Shown piece after piece: positions 13,451 through 26,358 of a stretch of DNA of 64,000 nucleotides. Below the pieces are notes generated by a model. It saw nothing but the letters and a program-made list of their open reading frames with translations, was not told the DNA's origin and ran no database searches. A program made the position numbers and the translations under genes. Source of the stretch: Sapria himalayana (lineage: Eukaryota; Streptophyta; Magnoliopsida; Malpighiales; Rafflesiaceae); assembly GCA_029783825.1 (NCBI GenBank), contig JAREIK010001332.1:62001-126000 (forward strand), given 5' to 3'. Numbering within the stretch: the stretch's first letter is position 1; every line of letters starts with the position of its first letter.

Positions 13451-14049
13451 GAAAACCACAACAAATTATAAAATACAAGTTGATAATTACTAAACTCAAG
13501 AAATATTTTCAATTATAATTTCAAATAACGTATCTTGCAAGACTCAAATACTTTTTTGAAATAAATATAACATACTCGAGAAAAGAAATCATGTTGTCAC
13601 AAAGGAGATATTTATATACTTAATAAAGTTGATTTGGTGGATTGTGCTCAAATGGATAGTACAATTGACACACATATTTATATGCAACCTATTAAGTTGA
13701 CTCTATTACTTTCAAAAAAAAATTATTAGGAAAATTAACTATATAATTTTTACCATACTATATATAATTTATGTGATTATTTCATAAATTGTGGTGTCTT
13801 GTTAGATCCAACCACGAAGATACTTATTATTTCATAAATTCTCCCAGATAGATTTACCAAGATATAACTCTTTGCATATAAATACATATGAAGTCTCTAA
13901 AATTTTGAATTTTATTCAACAACTACAAAAATTTGTAGTTAGTCGGATATTTAAATTCAAGTTAGGTTTATTATAGATTTATATATTTTTTTAGAAAAAA
14001 ATTTATCACCAAAAAAAATAAGTGATAGACAATTATATCTAAATATAAT

Positions 14050-14468
14050 TAAAAGTGTCAAACATGTCGTGCCGGGTCGGACCAATTTTTTGGGCTCAAC
14101 CAGCTGGTGTGTCGTGCCTGGCACGACACTATTTGGTGGAGGTCAGGCCCAGCACGGGTCGTGGTCCAAAATCCATCGGGTTCAATCCGGATGCTTGGTT
14201 CGGGTCAAGCTAAACCCCTAATTTTTTAAAGAAATTAGGATTTCGGTAGCAAGTCATCACCCTGTTTGGGCTCGCTGAGCCTCACCAGTCGGGCATCAGC
14301 TCGTCGGGACGTCATCCCCCCGTCGTGACCACGCTCAGTGCGTGGTCACCAATGTCGTGCCCACGTGCCAGCTACGGGCCTGAGCATGACACTGTAGTAT
14401 GCCATGCCGGCCCAACCACAGCTAAATCATGCTAGGCCGAGGCCAGCTCGGCCCATTTGACACCTATA
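14050..14468. mobile_element. hAT-A non-autonomous element (419 bp)
   Basis: Degraded termini TAAAAGTGTCAAAC / TTTGACACCTATA, flanked by AATATAAT and AATACAAT (7 of 8 match). GC-rich arms with GTCGTGCC/GGCACGAC motifs. Older than the copies with perfect duplications. Confidence 0.85.
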
Positions 14469-14614
14469 AATACAATACAAAGACAAAATTTATAATGATG
14501 ATGATGATTATCTACAAGATACTTTGGATCTGACATCAACGTAAATAGATTGAATATTCATTTTTTCTTCCATGACTTTATATTGTGATGATAAAGCAAT
14601 AAAATATATAATTT

Positions 14615-15155
14615 TAGAGGTGTCAAATTAGCCAGGTCGAGCTGGCCCAACCTAGTTTTAGGCCGCCCAACCATGCTATCGTGCCAAGCCAGGAACAGCA
14701 CGGTTACCGGGTTCGGCTCAGGTCGGTTCGGACAAAACCCTAATTTTTTTAAAAAAATTAGGATTTTAGCGGCACGCCGCCGCGCATCTTCACCCTTAAG
14801 GAGCTCGGTGAGATGCATATCAGGCATCGATTCGTATTGACCATGTTCGGTGTGTGGTCGCGCTTATCGTGCCCACGTGCCTTGCACGACACGACGAGCT
14901 AGCATGGTACTGTAACGTGTTGTGCCGAGCATGGGCACGATAGCATGTCGTGTAGAGCCTAGGCACGAAAGCGTGCCGTGCAGAGCCTGGGCACGAAAGC
15001 GTGCCGTGCAGAGCCTGGGCACGATAGCGTGCCGTGCAGAGCCTGGGCATGATAGCGTGCCGTGTAGAGCCTGGGCATGATAGCATGCCGTACCTAGCCT
15101 GGGCACGGTTGAACCATGCCGAGCTCGGGCCGGCTCGATCCATTTGACACCACTA
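14615..15155. mobile_element. hAT-A non-autonomous element with 28-bp tandem array (541 bp)
   Basis: Termini TAGAGGTGTCAAATTAG / CATTTGACACCACTA, flanked by TATAATTT and TATAATCT (7 of 8). The right half carries seven tandem 28-bp units (14927-15118) built on GAGCCTGGGCACGATAGC. No gene. Confidence 0.88.
14927..15118. repeat. 28-bp tandem repeat, about 7 units
   Basis: Units start at 14927, 14955, 14983, 15011, 15039, 15067 and 15095, an exact 28-bp period with a few substitutions. It sits inside the 14615-15155 hAT-A element. Because 28 is not a multiple of three, open frames through it shift peptide each unit; I do not consider them genes. Confidence 0.95.
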
Positions 15156-17470
15156 TATAATCTCCAATTTTATATTCAATAAACAAATAAAATACATAAA
15201 AATAAATTATTTCTTTCACAAAAAAAAATTCAAGATATAATTATTACCACAACTTATTAGACAGTATATCAAACAACATACATCTTCACGAATATCTTAA
15301 AAAGACATCAACTTATTTTTCTCTCTCAAGCTAAGTGAAAGAAAACAAACTTTTTCACATGAACATCCTCCTCAAGATCTTCTTTTTGAAGTAGTAAATA
15401 AAAGCAACATTCTTACTAAGATAATCTTGGTTATTGGAACAAAAATAAATTATAATAATTAACATCTTAACTATAAAAAAAACATCTCATCCCTATAAGT
15501 TTTCCTAAAGGTCTCAACACAAAATCACATGTCTTGTTAAGAATGGTGACATTAATGTCATCTATCATGATTTCACACAATTCTAAATGATTTAAAATAT
15601 CTGAACCGAAAAACATAATCATGACAATAATATTTGAGGGAAAAAAACAAATAAATGATGAGTAATATATTGTCTTGACTTCTTCCACAAAATAATTGAA
15701 AGATCCAAGCAATATTCTCAATTGGATCCATTAGCATGTGAAAGTATTATGCTAGGAACCATTGCAGATATACTCACTTCATATAAACTCGTAGATTAAC
15801 CCTAATTGATAATGTTCACTTCATGGAAAAGTCATTAATCCTAGATCGATTCTATGACACTTGTTACTAATTACTTTGAGGCAAATATTCTCTCTCTTCA
15901 TATAATCTTGTAAATTAAGGTAATCAATTCAAACCTACTAGCTCTTATCTTATTAGAAATTAGTTGACAATGTTCACTTCAGGGATTAGTCCTAAATCCT
16001 ACATCTTTTCTATGACACTAGCCACTAACCACTTTAAAGCCATAGATTGTTAGATATCCTACCTCGATAACTTTATCTTACCTCCTAGACAAAGATATCA
16101 CATGCAACTTGTTCAAAACTAAGAAAATCTCTTGAGAAGTTAAAAAATCATATAACCAATTTGTCTAATCTTGATTATTTTTCACAAACTCAACACACTA
16201 TTTTACATATTTTGTTGTATCCATGTATTTCTTTTTCTTTTAACTGTTTTATTATTTATCTTAATGATAGTAAGATGCCTAAATTTTTTTGGAGATACTA
16301 TTTCATCCAAAATATTGCAAAACCTTGGAAAGAAATAAACATATTTCACTTTAATGAAACTTTAAAACTAATATTTCAAGTTTAGAAAAAATCTATTATT
16401 GACCATAAGTAATGTTCATTATGAAGATTAATACTGATGATAAAATAAATCATTTGAAGAAAAAATTAATAATAAAAGAATTTATTCATACTTTGAGTTA
16501 ATTATCATGATAATTTTTTGAAAAAGACAAATATAACCCCAACTCTAATACTTATATTTCTTGCAATTTCTCAAAATTGAATGATACATTAGTTAAACAA
16601 GAAAAATATTTTTTTTTCATGGGGATTTTGAGTAAGTGTATATGTAGCAGCTACCTTATTTTTAAGTATAAATAGAGTTCTCGGATTTAATCTGCAAATT
16701 ATGAAAAATATTAAATCATAAAAAATAATCATTGAGAACTTAATTTATGAGATTTTAAAACACATATATCTCATTTGGTTTGTACAAGTGTGTTATATAT
16801 TATTTTTTTATTTTATGGAGAAAGTTCATATGAAAAATTTATTTTATTGATTGTATATGAGGCTGACAACCTCATTATAATAGTTAATGAGTTAAGAATT
16901 ACCTAACTCAATAAATATTTTTCATCATAATTATAAATGAATAATCTTAAAAAATTGAGATACTTTCGTGGGATTATGATAATTTATAATATTAGAAATA
17001 TTATAATATTACAGAGGAAATATACCTTGTATGCCCTCTAAGAGGTTAGGTCTCTGGGTTAAACTTTAATAAATAATCCCATGAAGCCATGTACTAATCT
17101 TTCATATGGTATAAACCATCTAATTGACTCTAATATAAATAAATGATTTGTATGAATAATTAACTATATAACCATTATCATACAAGATATAACCTACGCA
17201 ATCAGTATAATAAATTATTCCTAAATTCTCGATAACAAACTTATTTTAACACAACTATACATAGATATGTGAAAAAAATTCTATGATTTAATATTTTATT
17301 TAGTGAAGATTGGGCATATTTAGCTAATTGAATGTTTAGACACTAGTTAACTACTAACTTGCAAAAAGAAGAAATCTATTACAAGTTACTATATTTTTCT
17401 AAGAGACTATTTAATATGAAAATTTATTTTATTAAATACACATAATCCTATATATAGAGTTTGGGGTAGC
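15156..17470 (+). mobile_element. Ty1/copia debris, plus strand
   Basis: About 15200-15310 reads as a degraded RNase H tail; about 16233-16270 reads FIIYLNDSKM, similar to the RT box at 1170. 16735-16800 repeats the 1557-1620 word (GAACTTAATTTATGA...). No intact frame or clear LTR pair. Confidence 0.45.
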
Positions 17471-17872
17471 CCTCATTTTGGGTGCTTTCAGTTAATAATA
17501 AATAAATAAATAATAATAAACTAAAATTCAACACTTCACTTCAAATTGAGATATAAATATCATAGATCTCTAACTTGGAAGAAGAGGAAATCTTATCTCT
17601 TGCTTTAATAGAATTTATATTAAAAATTTTATTAATATCATTAGCCAAATTGAGACTGATAGAATTTTATAAAGGGGGTGTCCGTATACACCCATGAGTA
17701 CACTTAATGACATAATGATACAACTCATGTTTGTCAAAAGTCAATTTAATATCTAATCTCACATTTGGCCCAACAATTACAAATAATAATATTTTTAAGT
17801 GTTGTCTCTTGATACTTATTAATAGAATGAAAATAATAACTATGAAATAGAATATTGAATACAACTATGCTA

Positions 17873-18434
17873 TAGAGGTGTCAATTGGATCAAACAACTC
17901 GGGCTTGGCCTACAACACGGCATGGTCCAGCCGTACCTAGCCTGACACAACATTGCTCGAAACTATGCCTAGTCCCGGATCGTGCTACCCCGTGGCACGA
18001 TTTGTGACATAATGTGACGGTGCAAGCCATGTATCATGCCAAGTCAAGAAATGCCCACGTGCATGGCACGGTTGCATGGTTCACCTTCCCCAAAACCTAG
18101 GAGAGACTACAAGTCATTGGTCAAGGCTCGTCGAATAACAACGCAATGGGATGGATTATTTTAAAAAAATGCAACGTAAGCTGAATCTTATTTGCGTGGC
18201 TGATTGCAATTGGTCAATAACGTATGCCAATTACCCTTTAGGTTTTCACACAACAGACTTTTGATAGAGATGATCAGGTACAATCCAACATAGTCATGCA
18301 CTATGCGAGCCAACCATGTCGTGCCAAGGCAGCCAGTTGATTCCCATGTCGTGCCAAGCCAGCCAGTTGGTTCCCATGTCGTGCCACACTCAAGCGGGTA
18401 ATGCTGGCATGACATTTCCCTTTTGATACCTCTA
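17873..18434. mobile_element. hAT-A non-autonomous element, decayed (562 bp)
   Basis: Starts TAGAGGTGTCAATTGG and ends TTTTGATACCTCTA. Flanks CTATGCTA and CTTCTCTA agree at 5 of 8 positions. Near the right end (about 18313-18390) a roughly 31-bp unit containing GTCGTGCCAAGCCAGCCAG is repeated two to three times. Confidence 0.8.
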
Positions 18435-21060
18435 CTTCTCTATTTTTTCTAATGAATAATTAGAAGATCAATATTATAAAGACAAATGGTAGGATCATTT
18501 GACTTCTTTGGAAATTCTCATCTACTTTGAGCAGGTTGTATACATTCATTTCTCATAGTATAAACTATAAATCATGAATAGTAAGTATTTCAATCTTCGA
18601 CACATTATAAACTAGAATTGAAATAGACTCATGATCTACTTGCACCATCAATATGATCTATACTTGTTGGTGGATCACATTAATCTATAGGAATGTTATC
18701 ATAGTATGGACCAACGAGTTCAAATGCAACTAACAGATAACTCTCTCTTGATTGGAGTTGCAAATGAAATTGCAGATGAATAAGAAAATATATTAAGTTT
18801 GAATAAATCTTTTGAATTGTTACTCTTCCTAAACTCACCAATAAGTCATGCTTAAAAAAATAATATCAACACTTATTAATATCATATCATTTTTTGGTGA
18901 GTAACACATATATTTTTTTAGCACTAGAGTAAGCATAGAAATACACTTCAATATTCTAGGTGTCATCTTGACTTGACCTAAGAAAATATTATGAACAAAG
19001 TAAGCATACTCAAAGACTTTGAGAGACCAAAATTATATCTATAGGGTATAGGATATGAAAGGGCCAATAATGAGAAAAAAATATTTGATTGATGAGACAG
19101 TCCATGATATTAATCACAAACTAGTTGTCAAAACCTTCCTGAAAATAGAGGTATTAATTTTCAAATTTTACTGGAGTAAAAAATATGTATTTCTTCCAAC
19201 ATGACTAATGAATCCTAAAATCTAAGTATCCTAATACTATAAAAATAAATAATAAAAGAGACTAAGAAAAAGCAAAAAAAATAAGAATGAAAATTCCTAT
19301 GAAATAAGGTACAACTCTATTTCTTATAATGAGCAATAAAAATATTAAGGTTAGAAGATGACTGTATGATTAATCTGGCTTCTCGAGAGATTTTAATCCA
19401 CTATAAACAAGTTGTGTATGTCTCATTTTACTATTATATACTCTAAATATTAGGTGGTCAAGTTTATATGTCAACGACTCATTATGGACTAGAACCAGTG
19501 TAAACTTATAGACTATCATATTTTCTAGACTTGAGAGAGATTTTCTCTCATGAGAAACCAAGCTCTCTCAAAATTTAATCTAGCCTATATTTATTGATAC
19601 ATCTGATTACTATATAGGAGCATCATCATTATGTGAACTAATGAGTTCAAATATAACAAACAAATGACTCTCCCAATTGAAGACCAAATTAAGATTGAAT
19701 AAGAGTAAAAAAAAATAATATATTCAAATATATCTTTTATATTCTTAATTTTCCTATGTTCGCTAAAGATCTAGTCATGTTAAAAAAAAAGTTAACATCA
19801 ATACACAATAATACTCTACTAGAGACTTTCTTATAGTCTGTTAATCCTATAAATAATTATCAACGAAAATAAATAGAAAGTTGGAGTTAAAATTTTTTGA
19901 AAGACAGCTCACAAAAAATAAACTAATAGGACAATCAAGGATAAACATGATATGCAAAAGTAACAAATATTAAATCTAACTAGTATCATAATCAATAACT
20001 TCTGAGTATTTTTCATCAATTATAATAATATTCTCATAACAATATATATATATATAATAAAATACGATTACCAATGATATAAATATTTATTCATGTGTTC
20101 ATAATCTATGAATCTAAAATAAAAATATAGGTGAAATAACTAATAATACTTGAAAAAAGAGAATGATCCATTATAGCATTATAGAAAAATTTTGTATACT
20201 CCTCTCTAATAAGTATAATAGTAGATAGATTATGTAAGAAACTCTGGATGACTCTAATAGTTAGCTTGTCTCCCACACTACTACACAATGGTCTCAATCA
20301 TCTCTCTAAAAATAATATTCAATAATTATTTTTGATTTAACTCATCTTTTAATAGTGAGTACATTGGATAGGAACTCAACATCTATCTCTGCTGCAACAA
20401 TCTATACTATCACAAAATATGATTCCTGAAAAATACAAAAAATAACTATACTTAATTTCTTTTATTTTTTTTATTCTTTTTTTTTAACAAAATTTCAGAG
20501 ACTAATTAGGGTTTCTACCTAAAATCATAGCTTTTTGCTACTGCTCACCACCATCTACCACCCACCACCATACATCATTATCTGCCGCTACACACCTTTA
20601 GGGTTTGTTGATAAAAACTCATCACACATTGCATGCCTGCACCATGCATTGTGCCTCCACCACGTGCTACTCCACCGCACTTTTCGCCTCCATCACACAC
20701 TTGTCTAGAACTATGCATACCTCATGTCACACACTATGCATGCCTAGTGCTCTTACTATGCATGTTTTTTATTTTTTTATTATTGCGAATAAGTGTAAGC
20801 ACCCTTCTAGGGTTTGTAATCCATAAATGACATATACATTTATACCTCAGATACTATGTTAACAATTAAAATATTAAAAAATAAAATAAACACTCAATAT
20901 AAAAAATATCATACATATCACTCTAATATAATAGGTGAAAACTAGTAGGGAAACACATAGGTTGGATGCTTCCATCAAATAACACAAGATACAAAATAAA
21001 AAGTAAATAATATTATAACAAAACATATTACTAATAATTATATCTTAATTATTAAATATT
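18435..21060 (-). mobile_element. Ty1/copia relic, minus strand
   Basis: Shares with the 10850-13450 relic the blocks at 18940-19100 (integrase part), 20060-20230 (AATACGATTACCAATGATA...) and a CAC/CATGC-rich leader at 20520-20770. A PBS-like CTCAGATACTATG at about 20845 is followed by an LTR-like stretch (GGTTGGATGCTTCCATC) to about 21010. No intact gene. Confidence 0.5.
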
Positions 21061-21904
21061 TTTTTATTCAATAAACATTATTATGACCAATAACAAATAT
21101 TTGAAAAATATTGGATATAATATTATACAACCTGGATCTTTATTACATTTTTAATATCTTGCTTATTCTTGATTATCCTATTAGTTTATTTATTATTATT
21201 ATTATTCTAAACAACTCAATTTTAACTCTTTTTAATTTCTATCAAGGTTTGCCTATTGGATTTATAAACTTTGAAAAAGAATTTTATTAGGATTGAGCAT
21301 AATGAATTTTATTTTTTCTTTTCTAGAGTAAGATCTCTTTCTAGAATTTTTTATGATTTAAAACATTTATTTATGCATTATCAGCTTAGTTATTCATTAC
21401 TAAACAAAATGGGAATACTTTATCATAGTCTTAAAGATATTTTGACCTTAGAAAATAAGAGATATCATTTAAGAATATTTATCAGTCTTAGAGGTATGTT
21501 GACCATAGAATATAAAAGTTATCATTTAAAAATATTTATCTGAGCTTCTTACCCTACACAACAATCTAACTTTAGCAAAAACTCATTCAATCGGATACAC
21601 ATAGATTAATGAGGACATAGTAGAAATATGAGCAAAAAAAATTTAGTAATTTAATCATTTTTTATGAATATTCATGATATGCATAAATATATATATTTTT
21701 TGATATCTCAAATATTTTTTATATTTTTCAATTTTTTCATAAAATAATGAAAATTTAATTTAATAATTACTATATGAATCATAAGATTATATACTAAACT
21801 TCATACATTGAAACACCTCCATGTAATGAGATTCCTAAAATGAAGAATAAACAATTAATTGAGATGATTCAGGTATTTCTACCATAATTATGAAAGACAC
21901 ACCT

Positions 21905-22972
21905 AGGGCTCAGTTGCCGCTACTCTCAATGAAAATGTCTTGTTTCAGGTGAGGCGCAGGGGTGTGAGGCATCAAAATTAGTTGACGTTGCAGTGCCAAA
22001 ATTCTTCAAGGAGGGGCAGCACTGCAACGTCGAGAGAAGAAGAGCATGGGCATCAGCTATCGTGAGAGGAAGAGTGCAGGCATCAACTATTGAGAGAGGA
22101 AGAGTGCAGGCATCGACTATTGAGAGAGGAAGAGTGCAGACATCAACTATCAAATGAGGAAGAGTGCAGGCATCGATTATCGGGAGAGGAAAAGCACCGA
22201 AGTTGAGTTAGTTTTTATTTTTGGGTTGGTTTTTTAATTTTTGGGTTGGTATTTTTTTTTTTTGATGAGACCTAAACCAAAACAACATCAATTTGGGTTA
22301 ATTTTTATTTAAAAAAAACAAAACACCCCAAAACAATGACGTTTTGGAGCTCTAATTATTTTTTAAAATCATAACACCCCAAAACGACGTCATTTTGGAG
22401 TATTTGATTTTCTTTTAAAAAAAATACGCCTCCAAAACGGTGTCATTTTGCACGTCTCAAACTTAGCCCTAATGCTCCTCTTTCCCAGATTACACCCTAA
22501 AACTTTTGAAAAAAATCCTTTATAAATACCTTCAAAGCTGGATTGAATAGAAAAAAAAACTTTTACTCTTACTTTAATTGATGAAGATGAAGAACTGATC
22601 TATTCATCAGGAGAGGAAGATAAAAATTTTATTGATTTAAATTTAGACATAGATACATAAGTATTTACTTTATTTTAAAACTTTGAATTTTTTTTGATGA
22701 TAAAAATCACTAATAATGTTAGCTATTTTGTTTTTGAAACTTTAAATATTTAGATAATAGAAACACTATTAATGTTTAAATATTATGTTTGATATTTTTT
22801 ACTTTATTATATTTTATTATTAGACAAAAATTATAAATAATGTTTAGTAATATATTTAATTTTTATTTGTATTAGGTTGAGTGTACCACAAATAAAAAAG
22901 TTTGCACCTCAAATGCACCTTGTGCCTCAATGCCTCAAAAGACTTTTGTGCCTCGGTGCGGCTTGAACCATA
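21905..22972. mobile_element. Probable non-autonomous element of unclear family
   Basis: A compositionally distinct insert beginning near TAGGGCTCAGTTGCCGC and ending near GCGGCTTGAACCATA. It holds a 30-bp tandem array, AAAACGACGTCATTTTGG-type palindromes (22340-22460), and GGTGC/GAGGCAC words at the right end reminiscent of hAT-D. A plus-strand stretch at about 22571-22660 reads an acidic tail (DEDEELIYSSGEEDKNF), perhaps the end of a lost transposase. No target duplication found, so limits and class are tentative. Confidence 0.45.
22046..22195. repeat. 30-bp tandem repeat, 5 units
   Basis: GAGAGGAAGAGTGCAGGCAT plus a variable ATCRACTATT part, repeated every 30 bp. Because 30 is a multiple of three, the minus strand reads a 10-residue peptide repeat (TLPLSIVDAC). 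The frame has no homology I recognise and lies in a transposon-like insert. Confidence 0.9.
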
Positions 22973-24205
22973 AATAACAATGATTTCTACTTATAAAAAC
23001 TATTATGAAATATTTTTAGGGAGATGCAGTATTAACTACAATCTACCTCATTAATCAGATATCATTTTTGATTATTTCTCAGTATATACTCTTTTAGATC
23101 CTACATCCTTAAAAGAAACTATTTAGCCTAACTCTCAAAATTTTTGAATTTATTTATTTTATCATCAATTTCTCTCTAGGACAGAAAAAACATATACGAT
23201 TGTGAGAGATGTCTTTCTTTAATATTCTAATATCTAAAAAAGACATATATTTTACCAAAAACTATTAGGATCTTAGTAACAATGTTATCTTTTTCTAGCA
23301 TTACTTATTTTTAACGATATTAGGAAGAGTGAATCTAGATAAAAAATTTGGATTCATTATTCATCATCACTTACTTGTTGCCTTTCCTAGACCACCAATT
23401 TATAGAAAGAGTCACCTACAACTACATCCGAGTAAGTTGATACTTAGAGTGATATTACTCTTATTGATTCATCATATCTACTTATATGTATTAACTAGGT
23501 TGGGTTGGGACGGCATAACCCAGATTATGATGGTTCAATCATGTCATTGTGTGGTGTTGGACATGACACAATTTCTCCAACTAGGTCGTGCCATGCTGAC
23601 ATGAGACCGAGGAAAGTAGGCTCAACATAGCCTGATGGCTTGTCTAGGGTAGTCAATCATGCTAAGTCTTACTGGGTCGGAATAATGCCGACTATAATAA
23701 TCATGATTGGACCCTAGCCTACTGGTTGTTGCTAACTACTAGGCTAAGGATGCTCCTATCATGTTTGGGTTGTGCAAGAATGCAGCCTAGCTCCCTAGGA
23801 TGCTATTATTGGGCATGGGCATTGCAGCATGTAGTTGCAACCTAAGAAGCATAGATACGGACACAGGGATACGACACGGCAGGATACGAGGACACGGCAA
23901 ATTTTAAAAAACTAGGATACGGATACGGATACGGCATAATAAAAAAATAAAAATAAAAATTAGTAATTATTAATATTAGGTATTTTATAAAATTTATTAA
24001 ATTAAATTAAATTAAATTATTTTATTATATATAATAAATATATATTATTTATTTTATAAAATAAAAATATTTTATTTTATTTTATTTTATAAGATAATAT
24101 TTATATTTATATTTATTTTATTTTATAAAATAATATTTTATAATTATATTATAAAAAAATATATATTTTTTATTTTATTTTATAAAAATATTTTATTTTA
24201 TGTCC

Positions 24206-24450
24206 TCAAGCATGCCCGCCCGCCCCTGCCTCTCCCCTCAATCACGCCCGCCCCTGCCTCTCCCCTCAAATCGCGACGTCCCTGCCTCTCCCCTCAAATC
24301 ACGTCGACCCTGCCTCTCCCCTCAAATCGTGCCGTCCCTGCCTCTCCCCTCAAATCGCGCGGCCCCTTCCTCTTCCCTCAAATCGTGCCACCCCTTCCTC
24401 TCCCCTCAAATCGCGCCCGCTCTTGCCTCTCCCTCAAATCACGCCCGCCC
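24206..24450. repeat. 28-bp tandem repeat in hAT-B
   Basis: About eight to nine units of CCTGCCTCTCCCCTCAAATC plus a variable 8-bp tail. A related array sits in the second hAT-B copy at about 29320-29500, so the array belongs to the family. Confidence 0.85.
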
Positions 24451-24536
24451 CCTGCCAGTGGCCAACGTTGGCCACCGACATCGTCGGACGTCGGGCAGTA
24501 TAGATGTGAATACGGCTGCCGACCCAACCATTTGAT

Positions 24537-24665
24537 ACGCCACGTGGCATATCAGATACGGATTGTGCAATGATAGGCCACGTGGCATATCGGATACGGA
24601 TTGTGCAATGATAGGCCACGTGGCATATCGGATACGGATTGTGCAATGATACGCCACGTGGCGTA
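24537..24665. repeat. 38-bp tandem repeat in hAT-B
   Basis: CCACGTGGCATATCGGATAC units start at about 24541, 24579, 24617 and 24655, an exact 38-bp period. Each unit holds the palindrome CCACGTGG, a G-box-like core that could bind bZIP/bHLH factors or the element's own transposase; that role is inference. Confidence 0.9.
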
Positions 24666-25039
24666 TCAGACACGTATCCGTGCCGTATCCATGTTGTGTC
24701 CAGGTGTCGGACACGTGGACACGGCTGTAGGGAGCTGTGTCCGTGCTTCCTTGGTTGCAACATCAATGCTACAACACTATAAACAACACAACATAATTAA
24801 TTTTAAATTTTTTAAAATTAATAAAAAAATTATTAATTATTATATTATAGAAATGTGGCACAAGCCACAAGCCAATGGCACATTTCATGTCTCACCTGCT
24901 AGAAAAATGAGTCGTGCCATGGGTTGACATGACCATGATCTAGGCATGGTTATGAATCATGTCGTACTAAGCCTAACACGACATTTTCATGTCATGCCTT
25001 GTGTCGTGCTCGGACTGCCTAGTCCACTTGACACCTCTA

Positions 25040-25550
25040 TATCTACTAAAATTGATATTATGTTAAGTTTGAAAAGAGTATGATTTCTAAGGTCAAGAGA
25101 TTCACTTCAAGCCTTGCTTGTGAGTTACTTTGGACACATCACCTACTCCAAGAGAATGGGTATTCACTTCTTTTTCTACTATACTTCACTATGATAGTTA
25201 GGTATCAAGACATTTAGCCACAAATTTATCATTTCATGAACAGACAAAATATATAGAGGTTAATTATTTTTTCTTATGAAAAAGATCAAAGATATAATCA
25301 TTACTACAATGTATATTCAGACAGCAGAGCATCAAATAGACATTTTCACAAAAAATCTTGAAGATGCCTCAATTATCTTTTCTTTCTTCAAAGCTTGATA
25401 TGATATACTTGAACGTACTAATTTGATGAAAAATATTATAGTTTGTTTATTATTTTATTTTTATATTATATTTTATGTGGTTACCCCAAATCATTTTGCT
25501 CATTTTATAAGGAGGTACTTATATGATATTATTTATCAAACATTATCGTA
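25040..25550 (+). pseudogene. Ty1/copia RNase H relic and LTR start
   Basis: About 25180-25400 reads LHYDS, SRHLATNLSFHEQTKYIEVN, FFL and IFRQQS, a degraded copia RNase H. From about 25430 an LTR-like tail (GTGGTTACCCCAAATCATTTTGCTC) matches segments at 33395, 36290 and 61420. Confidence 0.6.
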
Positions 25551-26307
25551 TTTTTATTTTCCACATTAATTTATAAAAGTTACTAAAATAACTATAGAAG
25601 ACATACCCAATATCCTAGGTATCATCTTATCCCAACCTAAAAAAAAATCTTAGATAAAACAAATACATTCAAAAATTCTATGAGAAGCAAAATCATTCAT
25701 CTTCAAGGTGTAGGATTTAAAAGAGCACAAGATAAAAAAAAGAAAAAAAAAACATCTAATTAATGAAATAATCTATAATTAATATATTATCAACACAAAA
25801 ATACTTCAGAACACTCATACAAGGAGGAGCATCTAAAACGTCTCGATTAAATATGTATTCTTTGTTTTAACAATCATATTATGTGAGGGCATACCATCAC
25901 ATAAGTATAATATATAATGTCTTGATCCATACAAAAAGTCCCCAAGTTATCTAACATGTACTCTAGTGCATTATTGATCCTATTTTTCTTAATATTTTTA
26001 TTAAATTGAACTTGTATCTTCTTTATAAAATAATTGAAAAAAAATATATAATATAAATTAAAACAAAACTCATCAAATATATACCCACCATCATGACTTA
26101 TCGAATAAGTCATGATCACATATATGCATTATAAGAAATTCTAGTATATTTTTTCTAATTAACGCATCATATAATCTAGTGTAAATATAACTCTAAAAGT
26201 AGAATCCAATATTCTTAGCTTGACTAGTGATTAATGACAAAATTGAGAATGAACAAGCAATTAATCAATAATACTCAGACCTCTAATGAAATATCCTATC
26301 GTTAAAA

Positions 26308-26358
<51 letters not shown>

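Larger units (their letters stand above)
21060..23482 (+). mobile_element. Ty1/copia relic, plus strand, gag to integrase
   Basis: 21270-21560 and 21580-21830 match by eye the pre-integrase stretch at 58130-58520 (HYQLSYSLLNK-type reading). 23020-23330 matches the integrase end at 58600-58850. A separate GC-richer insert occupies about 21905-22972. The copy continues beyond the hAT-A insertion at 25040. Confidence 0.45.
23842..24753. mobile_element. hAT-B element (912 bp), nested
   Basis: Left end CTAAGAAGCATAGATACGG, right end complement CAAGGAAGCACGGACACGG, with perfect 8-bp duplication GTTGCAAC (23834-23841, 24754-24761). Interior: an AT-rich block of ATTTTATTTTATAAAAT type (about 23940-24200), a 28-bp tandem array based on CCTGCCTCTCCCCTCAAATC (about 24206-24450) and a 38-bp array (24537-24660). 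No transposase remains. The 8-bp duplication points to the hAT superfamily; the family name used here is mine. Confidence 0.85.
23483..25039. mobile_element. hAT-A element interrupted by a hAT-B element
   Basis: Left end TATATGTATTAACTAGG is a mutated hAT-A terminus; right end CTTGACACCTCTA is normal. Perfect 8-bp duplication TATCTACT on both sides (23475-23482, 25040-25047). Its interior is split by the 23842-24753 hAT-B insertion, which therefore came later. The host sequence is a plus-strand copia relic. Confidence 0.88.

Noticed and set aside
23842..24753. CRISPR-like array suspicion for the regular repeats
   Set aside because: The 28- and 38-bp units are tandem without unique spacers and sit inside a transposon of a plant nuclear genome.
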